Assembly: GCF_042453785.1 (NCBI RefSeq)
Contig: NC_091677.1
Location: forward strand, 34,331,001-34,395,000
DNA: 64,000 nt
Direction: 5' to 3'
Origin: Malus domestica
Taxonomy: Eukaryota; Streptophyta; Magnoliopsida; Rosales; Rosaceae
Shown: positions 36,401 to 46,415 of the stretch, one piece after another
Numbering within the stretch: the stretch's first letter is position 1
How the letters are laid out: each line of letters starts with the position of its first letter
Notes under the pieces: model-generated
What the model was told of the DNA's origin: nothing
The model's database searches: none
The model's input: the letters and a program-made list of their open reading frames with translations, nothing else
Position numbers and translations under genes: made by a program

Positions 36401-38386
36401 TACGGCAGTCTTTGCTCCTTCATACATATCCTTTATAGCTTGGATATATGCTACTCGTACTCCTTTCTTCTCTAAAATCCTCCAAAGAATGTCTCTTGGG
36501 ACCCTATCATACGCTTTTTCCAAATCTATAAAGACCATGTGTAAATCCTTTTTCCCATCTCTATATCTTTCCATCAATCTTCGTAAGAGATAGATTGCCT
36601 CCATGGTTGAGCGCCCTGGCATGAACCCGAATTGGTTGTCCGAAACCCGTGTCTCTTGCCTCAATCTATGCTCAATGACTCTCTCCCAGAGCTTCATTGT
36701 ATGACTCATTAGCTTAATACCCCTATAGTTCATGCAATTTTGTACGTCGCCCTTATTCTTGTAGATAGGCACCAAAGTGCTCGTTCGCCACTCATTTGGC
36801 ATCTTCTTCGTTTTCAAAATCCTATTGAAAAGGTCAGTGAGCCATGTTATACCTGTCTCTCCCAAAAGTTTCCATACTTCGATTGGTATATCGTCTGGGC
36901 CTATTGCTTTTTTATGCTTCATCTTCTTCAAAGCTACAACCACTTCTTCCTTCCGGATTCGACGATAAAAAGAGTAGTTTCTACACTCTTCTGAGTTACT
37001 CAACTCCCCTAAAGAAGCACTCATTTCATGTCCTTCATTGAAAAGATTATGAAAATAACCTCTCCATCTGTCTTTAACCGCGTGCAAAAAATGAAATGCT
37101 TGGGTAGCAGTAAAAAAATAGCTAAGTAACATATAGTATAATCCCAAACGTGAGGGTTTTACAGATCGTTAGGATATTAGGATTTGTGTATTTATATCTG
37201 GCATCTCTTTATCTTTATCATTCATTAAGAAGGGGAATGTTTGTAGTTTCTATAATTCGAAAATGTGCCAAAATTGTGAGCATGGGTCTTGTTACATAAG
37301 TAGTCCTGTGAATTCTTATATTTTGATTGACGAACGTGAGACTGGTTTGTTTAGTAAAGGCATCGATGCCAAGTGGAGCACAATTGGGCACCAGGGCCAT
37401 GTTTAGCATCGTAACCATACCATCAATATAAATGCACCAAATTTTCCTTAAAGTAGCCGGATGAGGCCTCATGTGTTGATCAATAATATTAATATTCATA
37501 GGAAGATTAACAAATCTAATATTGTGTTTGTTCAGTTGAATCAAAACCACAGTTGGCAAGGCATGACATGTTATTGTAGAAGCAATGTTTTCTTTACATA
37601 AAACAAGCATAACTACCGCATAATGAATATTTAATTTAAACAAACATTCATCTTGGTACCTGAATATGTGATAGAAGTATCTGGAACCAACCAGAGTATG
37701 ATTCCAAGAACCGCTCAGAGCTGCATTCCCGACAAGTCACCCCCATCAAACAAGTTCCTTCCCAACATTTATCTGGCTACAACAGAAAATATGATCAAAA
37801 GAATTCACAAGGTAGACAATGAAAACTCTGTAGAATGAAAACAGATAGTTCTTTAGTTGCCTCGTCGTAACATGGTGTCAAACTATTACTTATGCCTCTC
37901 GTCATAACATGGAATTCAGGGTGCACTTTGCCAACCTAACATTGATAGCTAAAACTGAAAATTTATCTTTCAAAATGAATATATTGGACTTTCCCATAGT
38001 ACTAAACCCAATTGTTTTCAGTAAACTAAAGAAAATCAAATTTATCGTTTTGAAAGAAAAAAAGTAAACAAACAAGTAACTTCAATTAAATTGCAATAGA
38101 AAAAAAACTAATACGCACATACCATGTCACTAGAAACAAGCTGCACCAAGCGACGGACCCAGGAATCCATAGCGGATTTCCACGTAGTGATTAGCTTTTG
38201 GTCAGTCACATCTTGTACAGACTCACAAAGGAGGTTGTGGGTTTTGATTGCGTAGACTACCTTCGACAGCTCCGATGGACTCGCAGACGGGTGTTTATCG
38301 TCGGGGAGGTCTCTGATGATCGTTTGCAACAGACGGGGCCTTAGAGCAACATCGTACATGTCTTTGACATGGTCGAATGCCGCCAT
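23823..38386 (-). CDS. PELP1/Rix1-like HEAT-repeat nuclear protein, 13 exons
   Basis: Exons in transcript order: 38386-38123, 37776-37660, 30196-30129, 29906-29789, 29314-29243, 28568-28509, 28400-28271, 28182-27989, 27842-27658, 26958-26831, 26320-26025, 25248-25005, 24598-23823. All introns are GT-AG, all phases agree, and the total of 2,652 nt gives 883 residues. The N-terminal half is all-helical and HEAT-like, as in the RIX1 domain of PELP1 (start [15 protein letters not shown]; internal [15 protein letters not shown]). A basic cluster HRKRKHG in exon 11 is a likely nuclear signal. The C-terminus is acidic ([19 protein letters not shown]). In animals and yeast, PELP1/Rix1 proteins work in late 60S ribosome maturation with Las1/Senp3-type partners; the same role here is inferred. 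Intron 2 (30197-37659, 7.46 kb) holds the composite repeat and an RTE LINE, yet the coding exons are intact. Exon 3 has a tandem CAGCAG-type (NAGNAG) acceptor. Confidence 0.85.
27361..27434. repeat. T run and (CTTT)n microsatellite
   Basis: About 20 T residues followed by about 12 CTTT units, in an intron of the PELP1-like gene. Likely length-polymorphic. Confidence 0.9.
30406..31023 (-). pseudogene. RTE-type LINE 3' end, second copy
   Basis: Encodes the same RT C-terminal stretch as 1733-2333 ([40 protein letters not shown]) and ends in the (CAA)n/(TTG)n run. Homology to the longer RTE copy stops at about 31023, where composite-specific sequence begins. Stops interrupt the frame. Confidence 0.8.
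32400..34410. repeat. Tandem repeats inside the composite
   Basis: Three levels are visible. A motif of about 68 bp (TCTGGCTCTCGAGATTCGGA followed by CTCTTCGATTTT) recurs at about 32404, 32473, 32540, 32755, 33386, 33453 and 33672. A block of about 915 bp is duplicated (about 32627-33300 and 33540-34220, with matching landmarks at 32845/33760 and 33114/34029). A minisatellite of about 62 bp (GCCTCTTCGATTTCTGAGATC followed by CCCAGCTTTTGAGAAAGC) fills about 34165-34410 in four variant copies. The same 68-bp motif occurs in the left copy. Confidence 0.8.
34543..35223 (+). CDS. Coiled-coil ORF of the composite repeat, unknown family
   Basis: An intact 226-codon frame starting [16 protein letters not shown] and ending ...SPKQPL, TGA at 35221-35223. 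Residues about 100-150 form a heptad-rich, charged coiled coil ([36 protein letters not shown]). The C-terminus (175-215) has degenerate proline-rich repeats ([31 protein letters not shown]). No zinc knuckle, protease, RT, integrase or transposase motif is present. A TTTTTATA stretch lies about 120 bp upstream, and AATAAA lies 67 bp after the stop, so it could be a transcription unit. I believe similar ORFs are common in apple, but know of no function. It could be gag-like or a captured host gene. Confidence 0.55.
   Translation: MKMSGPSDRRFDLNLVEEAAPPSPDNIWRPSFVSPTGPLTVGDSVMKNDMTAAVVARNLLTPKDNRLLSKRSDELAVKDSLALSVQCAGSVSNMAQRLFARTRQVESLAAEVMSLKQEIRGLKHENKQLHRLAHDYATNMKRKLDQMKETDGQVLLDHQRFVGLFQRHLLPSSSGAVPRNEAPNDQPLMPPPSRVLSSTEAPNDPPPVPSLSGALPTAETSPKQPL
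35291..35296 (+). terminator. Polyadenylation-like signal after the coiled-coil ORF
   Basis: AATAAA in the context TATCAATAAATAAGC, 68 bp downstream of the stop codon of the ORF at 34543-35223, followed by T-rich sequence. Position fits a plant near-upstream element. Confidence 0.4.
35484..37082 (-). mobile_element. 5'-truncated RTE-type LINE with open RT frame
   Basis: The minus strand carries a reverse-transcriptase frame without stops over more than 500 codons. RT motifs occur in order: [81 protein letters not shown] and the catalytic [10 protein letters not shown] (FADD). The block order and the [17 protein letters not shown] tail match plant RTE (BovB-like) LINEs. The 5' end is cut at about KDRWRGYF (about 37082), so the endonuclease domain is missing, as in usual incomplete target-primed insertions. 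The 3' end lacks the TTG tail and joins the composite at about 35484. It lies in intron 2 of the PELP1-like gene, in the sense direction of that gene. Confidence 0.85.
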
Positions 38387-39109
38387 TGGAGCCGAAGCTT
38401 AAGCTCTGAAATTGAACATACAGGAAAAAACAGAGGGCCTTAGGGTTTATGAATTTGGTAGTTAAACCCTAATGGGAGGGAGCTTTGGTCTATGTTACAG
38501 TTCAAAATTCAACCCAAGTCAATAACTTTCAGTGTAAGGAAATTTCCTACATTGCTTCCCTTCCCCACAAAATAGTAAAATACCATGAATAGTTAACTCT
38601 CAAATAAATATTCAAATTTACACTTTGCAGAATAATTTTTTTTATATTTTTAAATGGAAATCCAGAAAGAAACTTACCAAATATCCGACAAGGTTGGTGG
38701 AGAAGGAGATGGGGGTGTGAGAAGTGAGTGAAGAGACTAATAGAGGCGAATGTTTGGGAGAAAGATGCGTTTACTGTGACAAGTGAAGAACAAGGGTGCC
38801 GGGGGAGCTGCAGGTTGTTTAGGGGCGGCAACGATGGGCTAAACATACAGTTCGGATGGGCTTTAGATTTTTTTTCTTTTGGACTACAGCCCAGTCAGTG
38901 TGGTAAGCACGCCGTAAAAGTTAGATCCTCCAGCAGATGGGATACTCGAGCCCAGTCAGTGTGGCGAGCGCTCCAAAAAAGTTAGGTCTTCCAAGAGATG
39001 GGATACTCCTAGTATTTTACCGGTTTTAGTTTTTGTATAACGGGTAAAACATTCGGAGTATCCCTTAAATAGCTAGTGTATACGTATGAAGTGGTAAAAA
39101 AGATGTGTA
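38387..39109. other. Upstream region of the PELP1-like gene with a 61-bp direct duplication
   Basis: 5' UTR and promoter of the minus-strand PELP1-like gene. At 38889-38949 and 38950-39008 a 61-bp unit starting GCCCAGTCAGTGTGG is repeated with a few changes. No gene was seen. Confidence 0.5.
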
Positions 39110-39275
39110 AATTATCATTTAGTACTATAATCTAGTGGTATTCATCTTTATTTGTAAGTGAAAAGTCTTAGGTTTAATTCTCGACAAAGTCGAATTCGAA
39201 CCACATTATTTTTAGGTTATTGTGAAACTTAGCCTACTCTTCCAGCTCTTACGTGTGGATAACAACATCACCCTT
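39110..39275 (+). mobile_element. tRNA-derived SINE
   Basis: TAATCTAGTGGT at about 39127 resembles a pol III A box and AGGTTTAATTCTCG at about 39169 a B box. Downstream CGAATTCGAACCACATTATT and TTATTGTGAAACTTAGCC are landmarks of a SINE that I remember as common in apple-like genomes. The 3' boundary is approximate and no target duplication was found. Confidence 0.6.
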
Positions 39276-39603
39276 CTTACTGTTAATCATGTTTGTACTT
39301 TAATCACGATGAGAGTGCGTGTGTTAACCATTTTTTCTCCAAGTGACAGCTCGCAGCTGATGTTTGGTGTCATCTTTCTTCTTGCCCTTTATCCAAAATC
39401 CTCTCCTTTTCATACGTCTTTCGCGGAGTATGTTAGGTGATTTCCAGGAATGGAATACCACATTTCCACATTTGGTTGTGTGAATACTTCCTTTTTGACC
39501 TCGTTGGCCTAATTTCTGTCTTTTGACAAAACGATAAAACAATTACAGAAAAAATCATAGTACAAGAAGAAAATTTGAATTTTAGTGGACCACTTGACTA
39601 GAT

Positions 39604-40470
39604 TAGGGATGAGCAACGGTTATGGCGGGCGGGTAACCGCGGTTATTTATTCATAACCGTTTATTCTCATACCCGCATAACCGTTTACCCGTTGAGTAAT
39701 TGTCTAAATGGTTATACCCATACCCATAACCGTTTATAAACGGTTAACCATACCCATAACCGTGTACCCATTTAACCGTAACTGTTTCCCATTTATCATT
39801 TTTTAACCCATTTATCCTTTCTTTTTTACCATTTACTCATTTTTCACCCGTCTACGTGTTTTTTTAACAACTTGAAAATTAAAAAAGAAAAATTTGTCAT
39901 AATTTTATTTTTCTAATAATTAAACACCGTTATAGGTACATTCATCATACATTTCCGCATTTTAATTTTTTAAATCCTTATTCCATTCCAATAATTGAAA
40001 TAATAGTTTACGGACGACATTTTTAACTGTTAATAGTAAAGGTAATATAAAATTTGCTAAGTATTCTTGGGTTATAAAAATTGTTAAAAGACAATATTCT
40101 GGGTTATTTAACTCGGAATGTAAAGTATTAACATAATATATATAATGGACTATGAAATTTAAAGTGGTTAAGGAAAACTATATTATATTAGCTACATATA
40201 TCATGCACTATAGTCAATAGCATTGATCTAAGTTTTGTCCAATACGGAACATGGTGTATGTTAATTTTACATATATAAAATAAATGGGTAAACGGTTACC
40301 CGTTTATAACCACAGTTAATACCCATAACAGCCTATTTAAATTTCATAGGTAAACGGTTATACACATAACTGTTTATTTATTTAAACAGTTACCCATAAC
40401 TGTAACCATAAAATTTAAATGGACGGGTAACCGCGGTTACCCATAACCGATAGGTATTTGCCCATCCCTA
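39604..40470. mobile_element. Non-autonomous hAT element
   Basis: Begins TAGGGATGAGCAA and ends TTGCCCATCCCTA, near-perfect inverted ends of hAT type. Subterminal regions are full of ACCGTTTA/TAAACGGTTA and CGGGTAACCGCGGTTA motifs on both sides. The expected 8-bp duplication is not preserved (GACTAGAT against ACCTAAAC), so the copy is old. No transposase was seen. Confidence 0.7.
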
Positions 40471-41468
40471 ACCTAAACTCATGTTTGTGAACATATGAGT
40501 AAAGCTGCCACATAAGTCGGCAAAGTACAATTTTAGTTATTTAATTCTAGCAATGTCATTGGAGATGTTTAATGGAATTTGTTGTCAAGCGTTTCAGGGC
40601 TCCCGTGAATATGCCGTAAGGTGCGAGACATGAAGGCCAAGTGTTAACCAACACAACAGATGCAGATGGATGGTCAGCGTCAGACGATCCCGTGACTCAA
40701 AAAGTCTCGTTTCCACATTAAACTTTGAGCGCTCGTGCGTTTCCCACCACCAACCCCACATGGCACATGGTGGTGTAAATCTGAGTCATTTGATTGGACC
40801 AATTTGTCAAATATTGGTTTGGTTTGTTGCAAAGCAGTGTGGTGGGTGGTTCTTGCTTCAAATGGAGACGACACCCTCCCAAAGTCTTCTGCAATTTGCT
40901 TTTTCCATTGCGTTGTACATCGCCAACCTCAACCAAGCAACTCAAAGTAGGAGAGGACTTTCATGCCATTTTGTTAGTATTTCAAATCCACTACTAATTG
41001 TAATGTGATGAAAAAATATGATAATATGTAATATCAACTAGAGGTATTAACAAATGGTTTTGCAATAGACTTGTTGCTCAAGTAATTAAAGGCTTATACC
41101 CAGATACCCGAAGCTCGTAGTTTCACAACTTAATTGGGCTTACACTATAAAAATACACTCACATTTGGAGGCAGAATTTGATGATCTCCTTGTGATATTG
41201 AGAAGAATTGATGAATGTTCACAATGACTTCAAGTTGAAGGCAAGCAGGAGTACAGGGAGGGCCGGGGATTGGTGGGGAAGCAAAGCGACCCTTACGGGC
41301 TTGTTTTGGCTTTCCTACTCCCATCACCCTTATAAATCCTGGAACACATTTCTCTTCGTTCAATCGGTCTAAACCCTACAACACCTAGCTCTAAACATAT
41401 TTAGGATGAACAATTGAAAGGATGAAAATGGTTGGAGAAAAATGCTGGTATGGATCTGGCGTTATAAA
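40471..41468. other. Intergenic DNA and 3' flank of the DUF7705-type gene
   Basis: Overlapping small ORFs at 40670-41008 occur on both strands and match no family I know. No repeat ends were seen. Confidence 0.4.
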
Positions 41469-44037
41469 TTATTTTGGGGGTGTATAAATAACGTCAAAGT
41501 CGCTTAGAGTCCACTCTGCCACTTCATCTTTGTCACTAACAAAAATTTCTGTACCAACATCAATTGATCCCCATATCCTTCTAGCAGGAGTGGTGCCTGG
41601 ATCCTACAAATCAGAAACAAAAAATGAATATCAATCGCATGAAGTACATAAATAGTTTTAACTAAACACAAAATAGTTACCAAACACACCGTAAATTACC
41701 CAAAGTTTAGTTCACTTAATCAGCAAAAATTACCTGGTAGTAGTGGAGTCGACTAGATAGGCCACCAACATCAAGCTCCCAAGTTCTAGCATCCCCAATC
41801 CAACCCTGCCCTTGTTTGGTTGGATACCCGTACTCGGCCCAGATGGGGTGAGGGAGCAACTGAACTATTTCTTGTGCCTGGGGATTACTGTAAGGATCAC
41901 ATACGCTTACAGGTTTCTCTAAATGTTCAGCATTTCCCGGAGCACAGTAGTAGTGATAAGCCCCATATGGGAAGTTGGCAGTGTCGTTTCTATAAATTTT
42001 TCTGTCGTTTGGAGTGATATGGTACGGCGGGCAATTGCCTAAACCTGTGGGGCTGCACCAAGCAGGAGTTTCCGGGTTTATGATCATCTCCGTGTATCTG
42101 GTCACATCCGTGAGCACATCGCCGTCACAGGGTTTGCCATTGTTCTTCCAACAGCTACCAATGTCAATGAGGTAAAACTGGCTCTTGGGTCCTCCTCCTT
42201 GTTTGATGTCCAAAGTCAGCCTGACTTTAAAATTGGGTGACTCGGGAGGCTGAAAATTGACTTTGAATCGTAAGTTATCCGATTAAATGGACTTATAATC
42301 CATCTCTTCTAAAATAATCTAGAAGCAATTATATTAGAAAACATGGGCAGATCCAACTCAAACAAAGATGAACGTAGGCAGATCCAGCTCAAACAAAGAT
42401 GATTATGCTTATAATTGAACACAAGTTATTCATCTCTACTTAATTGAATTAGATGTAGAGCCAAGGCACGGAACATGCGGCTTTAGGCGAAAATTCGTAG
42501 TTAGACCGCTTAAATCAGTGGCCTTGTGACCTTCACTAGATGAACTCTTCACTAGATGAACAACTCGAGGGTTGGCCTAATAGTACCACTAACAATTAAA
42601 AAAGGTCCAGAATATGAAGTTTCTAACACCGTTGACCATGATTTGGTATGAAATGCTATCTAACAGGATTGAATAATTAATCGTTTCATGCAAAAAGGAC
42701 AGAGACAGATACAAGATTAATTATTCATAAAAATCCTCAGCTGAATAAATTAACACCAGAAAAATCCAGTTAGCTTAACGGATTCTCAGCCGTCCAATTA
42801 GGTCCTTGTCTTGTTAATTGTTACTTGGTTATTTGTCATATCAAACAAGGAAAGCATATGTCCTGTTTGCCAATCACTACATTACATATTTTCTTATCAC
42901 CAAGACAAGCAATAAGACTAAACTGTGTGTACACAATTAAAAGTGAAAGAAAAGTAATTGGATTCGAGTGCTTGAAATTATATTGGGATGAATCGATTAT
43001 TCTACTTACAATTTTGAGCATTCCTCTTGTATCATAGTGATAGCCACCAGAATATCCTTGGGTTGCATCAGCTCTGAGGTAGAGCATCAGCCATGGATAC
43101 TTCTTTGAAGTCTTGAGCATGTGCCTGAACTCCCAGCTTCCAACACCAAGTTTCTTCTTCCATTCCACCTCGTAGAAAGATATCGAATCGAGCCCATCAC
43201 TGGGGTTGGATCCCAGATCATAAGTCCCATTGAAACCTCCTCGCATTGTGGTATTACCATCCAGCAGAGTCCTCTGGTGGACCACAGTGGGTTGATTCAT
43301 ACAGCCCTTCCCAAAGCAAGGGAACCTTCCGGGATCGCTAAAAGGCGGTGTCTTTTTCCCATTGGAAGGGCACAGCCCAGCCATTGTGTCAAAGTTTCCA
43401 TTTTTGAGCATAATCATCCAGAATTGCCACGGTTTTGGAGAGTCTTGGACTTGACATAGAGAACCCAGATACAGCTCCTTCTCCACTGCATAAAGGTCCA
43501 CATTGTTTAAAGCCCCCTGGCTTATCCCTGGGAATGGAGTCCCAACCCCAAGCAAGTTGTCTTTTTTGCTCACTCCGTGTTTTAAGGAAGTACCTAAGAT
43601 TAACAGATTAATCGGAATTAATTAAGAATTATGCAGTGACAAACATTGACAAGAAATTGGAACATTTATCGAACAAATGGTGAGCAAATAAATAAATGAT
43701 TGAAGCAAATCTGAAAAAAAACCCCACTATTTTTCGTCAGTTTCTTTGTTGATTTATGGTGGTTGTGCTTACTTGTGAGATTAAAGCAATCAGCAGCTCT
43801 GGGACTGCCCATATCAGGTGCTTCTTCTCCAACTTCATTGCAGAAGTTCCAAGCTTCCAAGGCCACTCTCAGCTCATCCCTTCTCATTCCTGGGTCTCCA
43901 ACTGCTGTGACATAATCACTTTTCCCAGAAGCAAAAGCACCATCAATGATACTAATAATACAGAGCAGCAGAAGAATCAGATGTGACAATAACAATGAAA
44001 CATGCATCATCATCATCTGATTCTGATTCTTCTTCAT
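41469..44037 (-). CDS. Secreted DUF7705-type protein of unknown function
   Basis: Four exons in transcript order: 44037-43773, 43593-43010, 42249-41734, 41603-41469. Introns are GT-AG, phases agree, and the 1,500 nt give 499 residues. The start MKKNQNQMMMMHV was preferred over an ATG 14 codons upstream because it begins a typical signal peptide (hydrophobic LLLSHLILLLLCIISII, small residues before SGKSDY). The mature protein begins with VGDPGMRRDELRVALEAWNFCNE and is rich in cysteine and aromatics (PGRFPCFGKGCMNQP, DIGSCWKNNGKPCDGD, AWCSPTGLGNCPPYH). It also has WEFRHMLKTSKKYPWLMLYLR and ends in WGSIDVGTEIFVSDKDEVAEW...YTPPK. I recognise this as the plant-specific DUF7705 group; no biochemical role is known to me. 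The signal peptide and cysteines suggest an apoplastic protein. Confidence 0.8.
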
Positions 44038-44080
44038 GGCTCTCTCTTCTGTTCTCAGAGAAAGAGCAAGATGGTGCAAC

Positions 44081-44088
44081 TTATATAT
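44081..44088 (-). promoter_or_regulatory. TATA-like box of the DUF7705-type gene
   Basis: ATATATAA on the minus strand, about 45 bp upstream of the chosen start codon. This would give a short 5' UTR, so it is plausible but not certain. Confidence 0.4.
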
Positions 44089-44099
44089 CTACGGTATTT

Positions 44100-46410
44100 T
44101 GGGAATGCTGGTGAAGTGCGGATGTTGGCCGGTTCCTCCCTCTACTTTTTGTTTATTCTGAAAATATTTAACTAACTAAATTGCCGAATATGTGTTTATT
44201 AATCGGATTATTATTAATCTGTTAAAAGTTATAAAAGTATAGACTCTGTTCTTTTTCGTTTCACCTAAAGCAACAAAGGTCTTTTGTGGACCCTCTGTCT
44301 CTCTCAAGCTAAATTGACTTGTTTTCATACAGTAATACTGTTTACACCCATTTTTATATATGATAATACTATTCTTTCTCATATTGTTAAATAATCAAAT
44401 CAGACCTGTTATTTCTATTAAAAATCCCAATTGATAAAACAAATTACAACACAAAATTAAGAAATTTGCTAGCATATATTTAATAAATTACACCAGATCT
44501 TTTAGGATAAAAGTCGAGCTAATAAGTGATCAAATTATCCACTTCTCTAAAACCTCGACCTTTTCTTTTTCTTATTTTCAATATTATTGCTTTAGTTTTG
44601 AATTGAATAGCGTGACTCCAACTAGAAGCAACTATCGATCCGCTGGAGCCTGGAGGGGATTCTATCGTCGGTCACAAGTGGGACCTTTTATGGTGTAAAA
44701 GACGCATGAGCCGAATTGGATTTAGTCTGGAATGGAAAGAGAGAAGGACCTAAAAGGGTCAGGAAGTCAAGCTGTTCGGGTTCTCGGTCGGTTTCTGTTC
44801 CGCCGGGTTCATAACTAGAAAATTCGCCCTTAGAACGAAAAATCAAGAGCTCCGAGATAATAAAAACTCAGAAGAATGACTCAAGAACACTTTTACATGT
44901 CCCTCGTTTTAATAAAATAATGACGTATGTAGATCGGTATGCCATTTTTGCATTAAACTCGTTGCATGTAAATACATGGTTGTCACAAATAAGGTTTTAC
45001 AACCTAAATTTCTTTTTATTCATATTCATTTGCCTTTTCTAATTTTTAGTGTTTATTTTTGTGGTGAAGGGTGGCAATTGTCCATTAATGAGCACTAGTT
45101 CTCCTTCTTGTAATTTATCACTTTCGTAATGAAAGTTGGGATGGTCACAGATATTTATCAGATTTAGGAAACCTAAATTTTTTGCCTGGAATGTAAACTG
45201 ATATTCTCCTTTTTGACCTTTTCAACCATTTACTGGAAAATCAAATCTTAACTGTTCAATACATTTTGCTTATTTTTTGGGCCAACTTGAATTTTATTTA
45301 CACTTAAGAAACTAATCGTATATTATCGTTTGTCGTGTCATGTCAGTGGATAATAAAAAGTTAAAAAAGATAAAAAGTTAAAAAAAGATAATGAATATGG
45401 GCGTGTTTGTAGAAATAGTCGACGACCATAATATCTAGCTGGGAAGTCAAGTAGTCCACTTGTTGATGGTGTTATTATACATGGCACTTGCTAGCTACTA
45501 GCTTTACAAATTCAATTCAACTTAAGACTCCTAAATGAGTTTGTTTACCTGCTCCTTCCAGCCTAGTGCATCTTCCCACAATTAATCGTAATCATTATTC
45601 CATCTAGATAAGTACAAAGACTATATGTATATACTATTTTTGATTACTAACTTTTTTTGACATACTTTTAAAATAAATAAAAACATTTTCGGTGAGAGTG
45701 TTTTTGAATTTCAAAAGCACTTGAGGTGCATTTTGAGAGAAACACCAATTGTGTTTTTTTTTTTTTTTTTCAGAAAACACTTTCATCAAAAAGATTTTTA
45801 ATCATTTTAAAGTCACTTCCAACCACACCCTACATTTGGATTAGTGAGATGGTCATAGTTTAATACAAGGCCAGACATAATTATGTAATATGCCTACGCA
45901 CTTATGCTGAGAACATGCCTGGCTGCCTGCAATCCGATCGAGCTTCAACATTTCACACGCACCAGAGAAACCACTCACCAGAATGCATTACCAAAACTAA
46001 TATATATATCCCTTATCCTGTCATGAATGAAGGGACCATACATATGAATTGTTTGAGTTATTAAGGAACAGGTAACGTTAGGTGGTGGATACAAATTTGA
46101 TCAAATGATATATTTATAATTTTATATATGCACATACACACCCACAGATAAGTTTGGCTCGTATATGCCTACTTACTCCTCAATATATTGTGTTCTCTAC
46201 CTGATCATCTTCTTTGCAACTTGCTTTTGCCACCATATTAAGTCATTTTCTTTCTCCTAATTTTATACATACGATACGAGTACATGCCCATGACAATCTG
46301 ATAGTGACACAAACGATCGTGTTTGATAATAATTTTGTTTTTTAGTTTTGATTCTATTTTTTTTTTATTTGAGACTATGTAGAAAAAAAAATAAAGAAGG
46401 ATGAAGAAGG
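44100..46410. other. Intergenic DNA
   Basis: AT-rich. A run of about 18 T residues at about 45752-45770 and scattered simple repeats. No gene or clear element was seen. Confidence 0.4.
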
Positions 46411-46415
46411 GTTAT

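Noticed and set aside
30406..37082. One single LINE insertion covering composite and RTE copy
   Set aside because: The two RTE parts overlap in sequence (both include the last 560 or so bases of the RT region), so they cannot be halves of one element. No matching target duplication was found at the outer ends.
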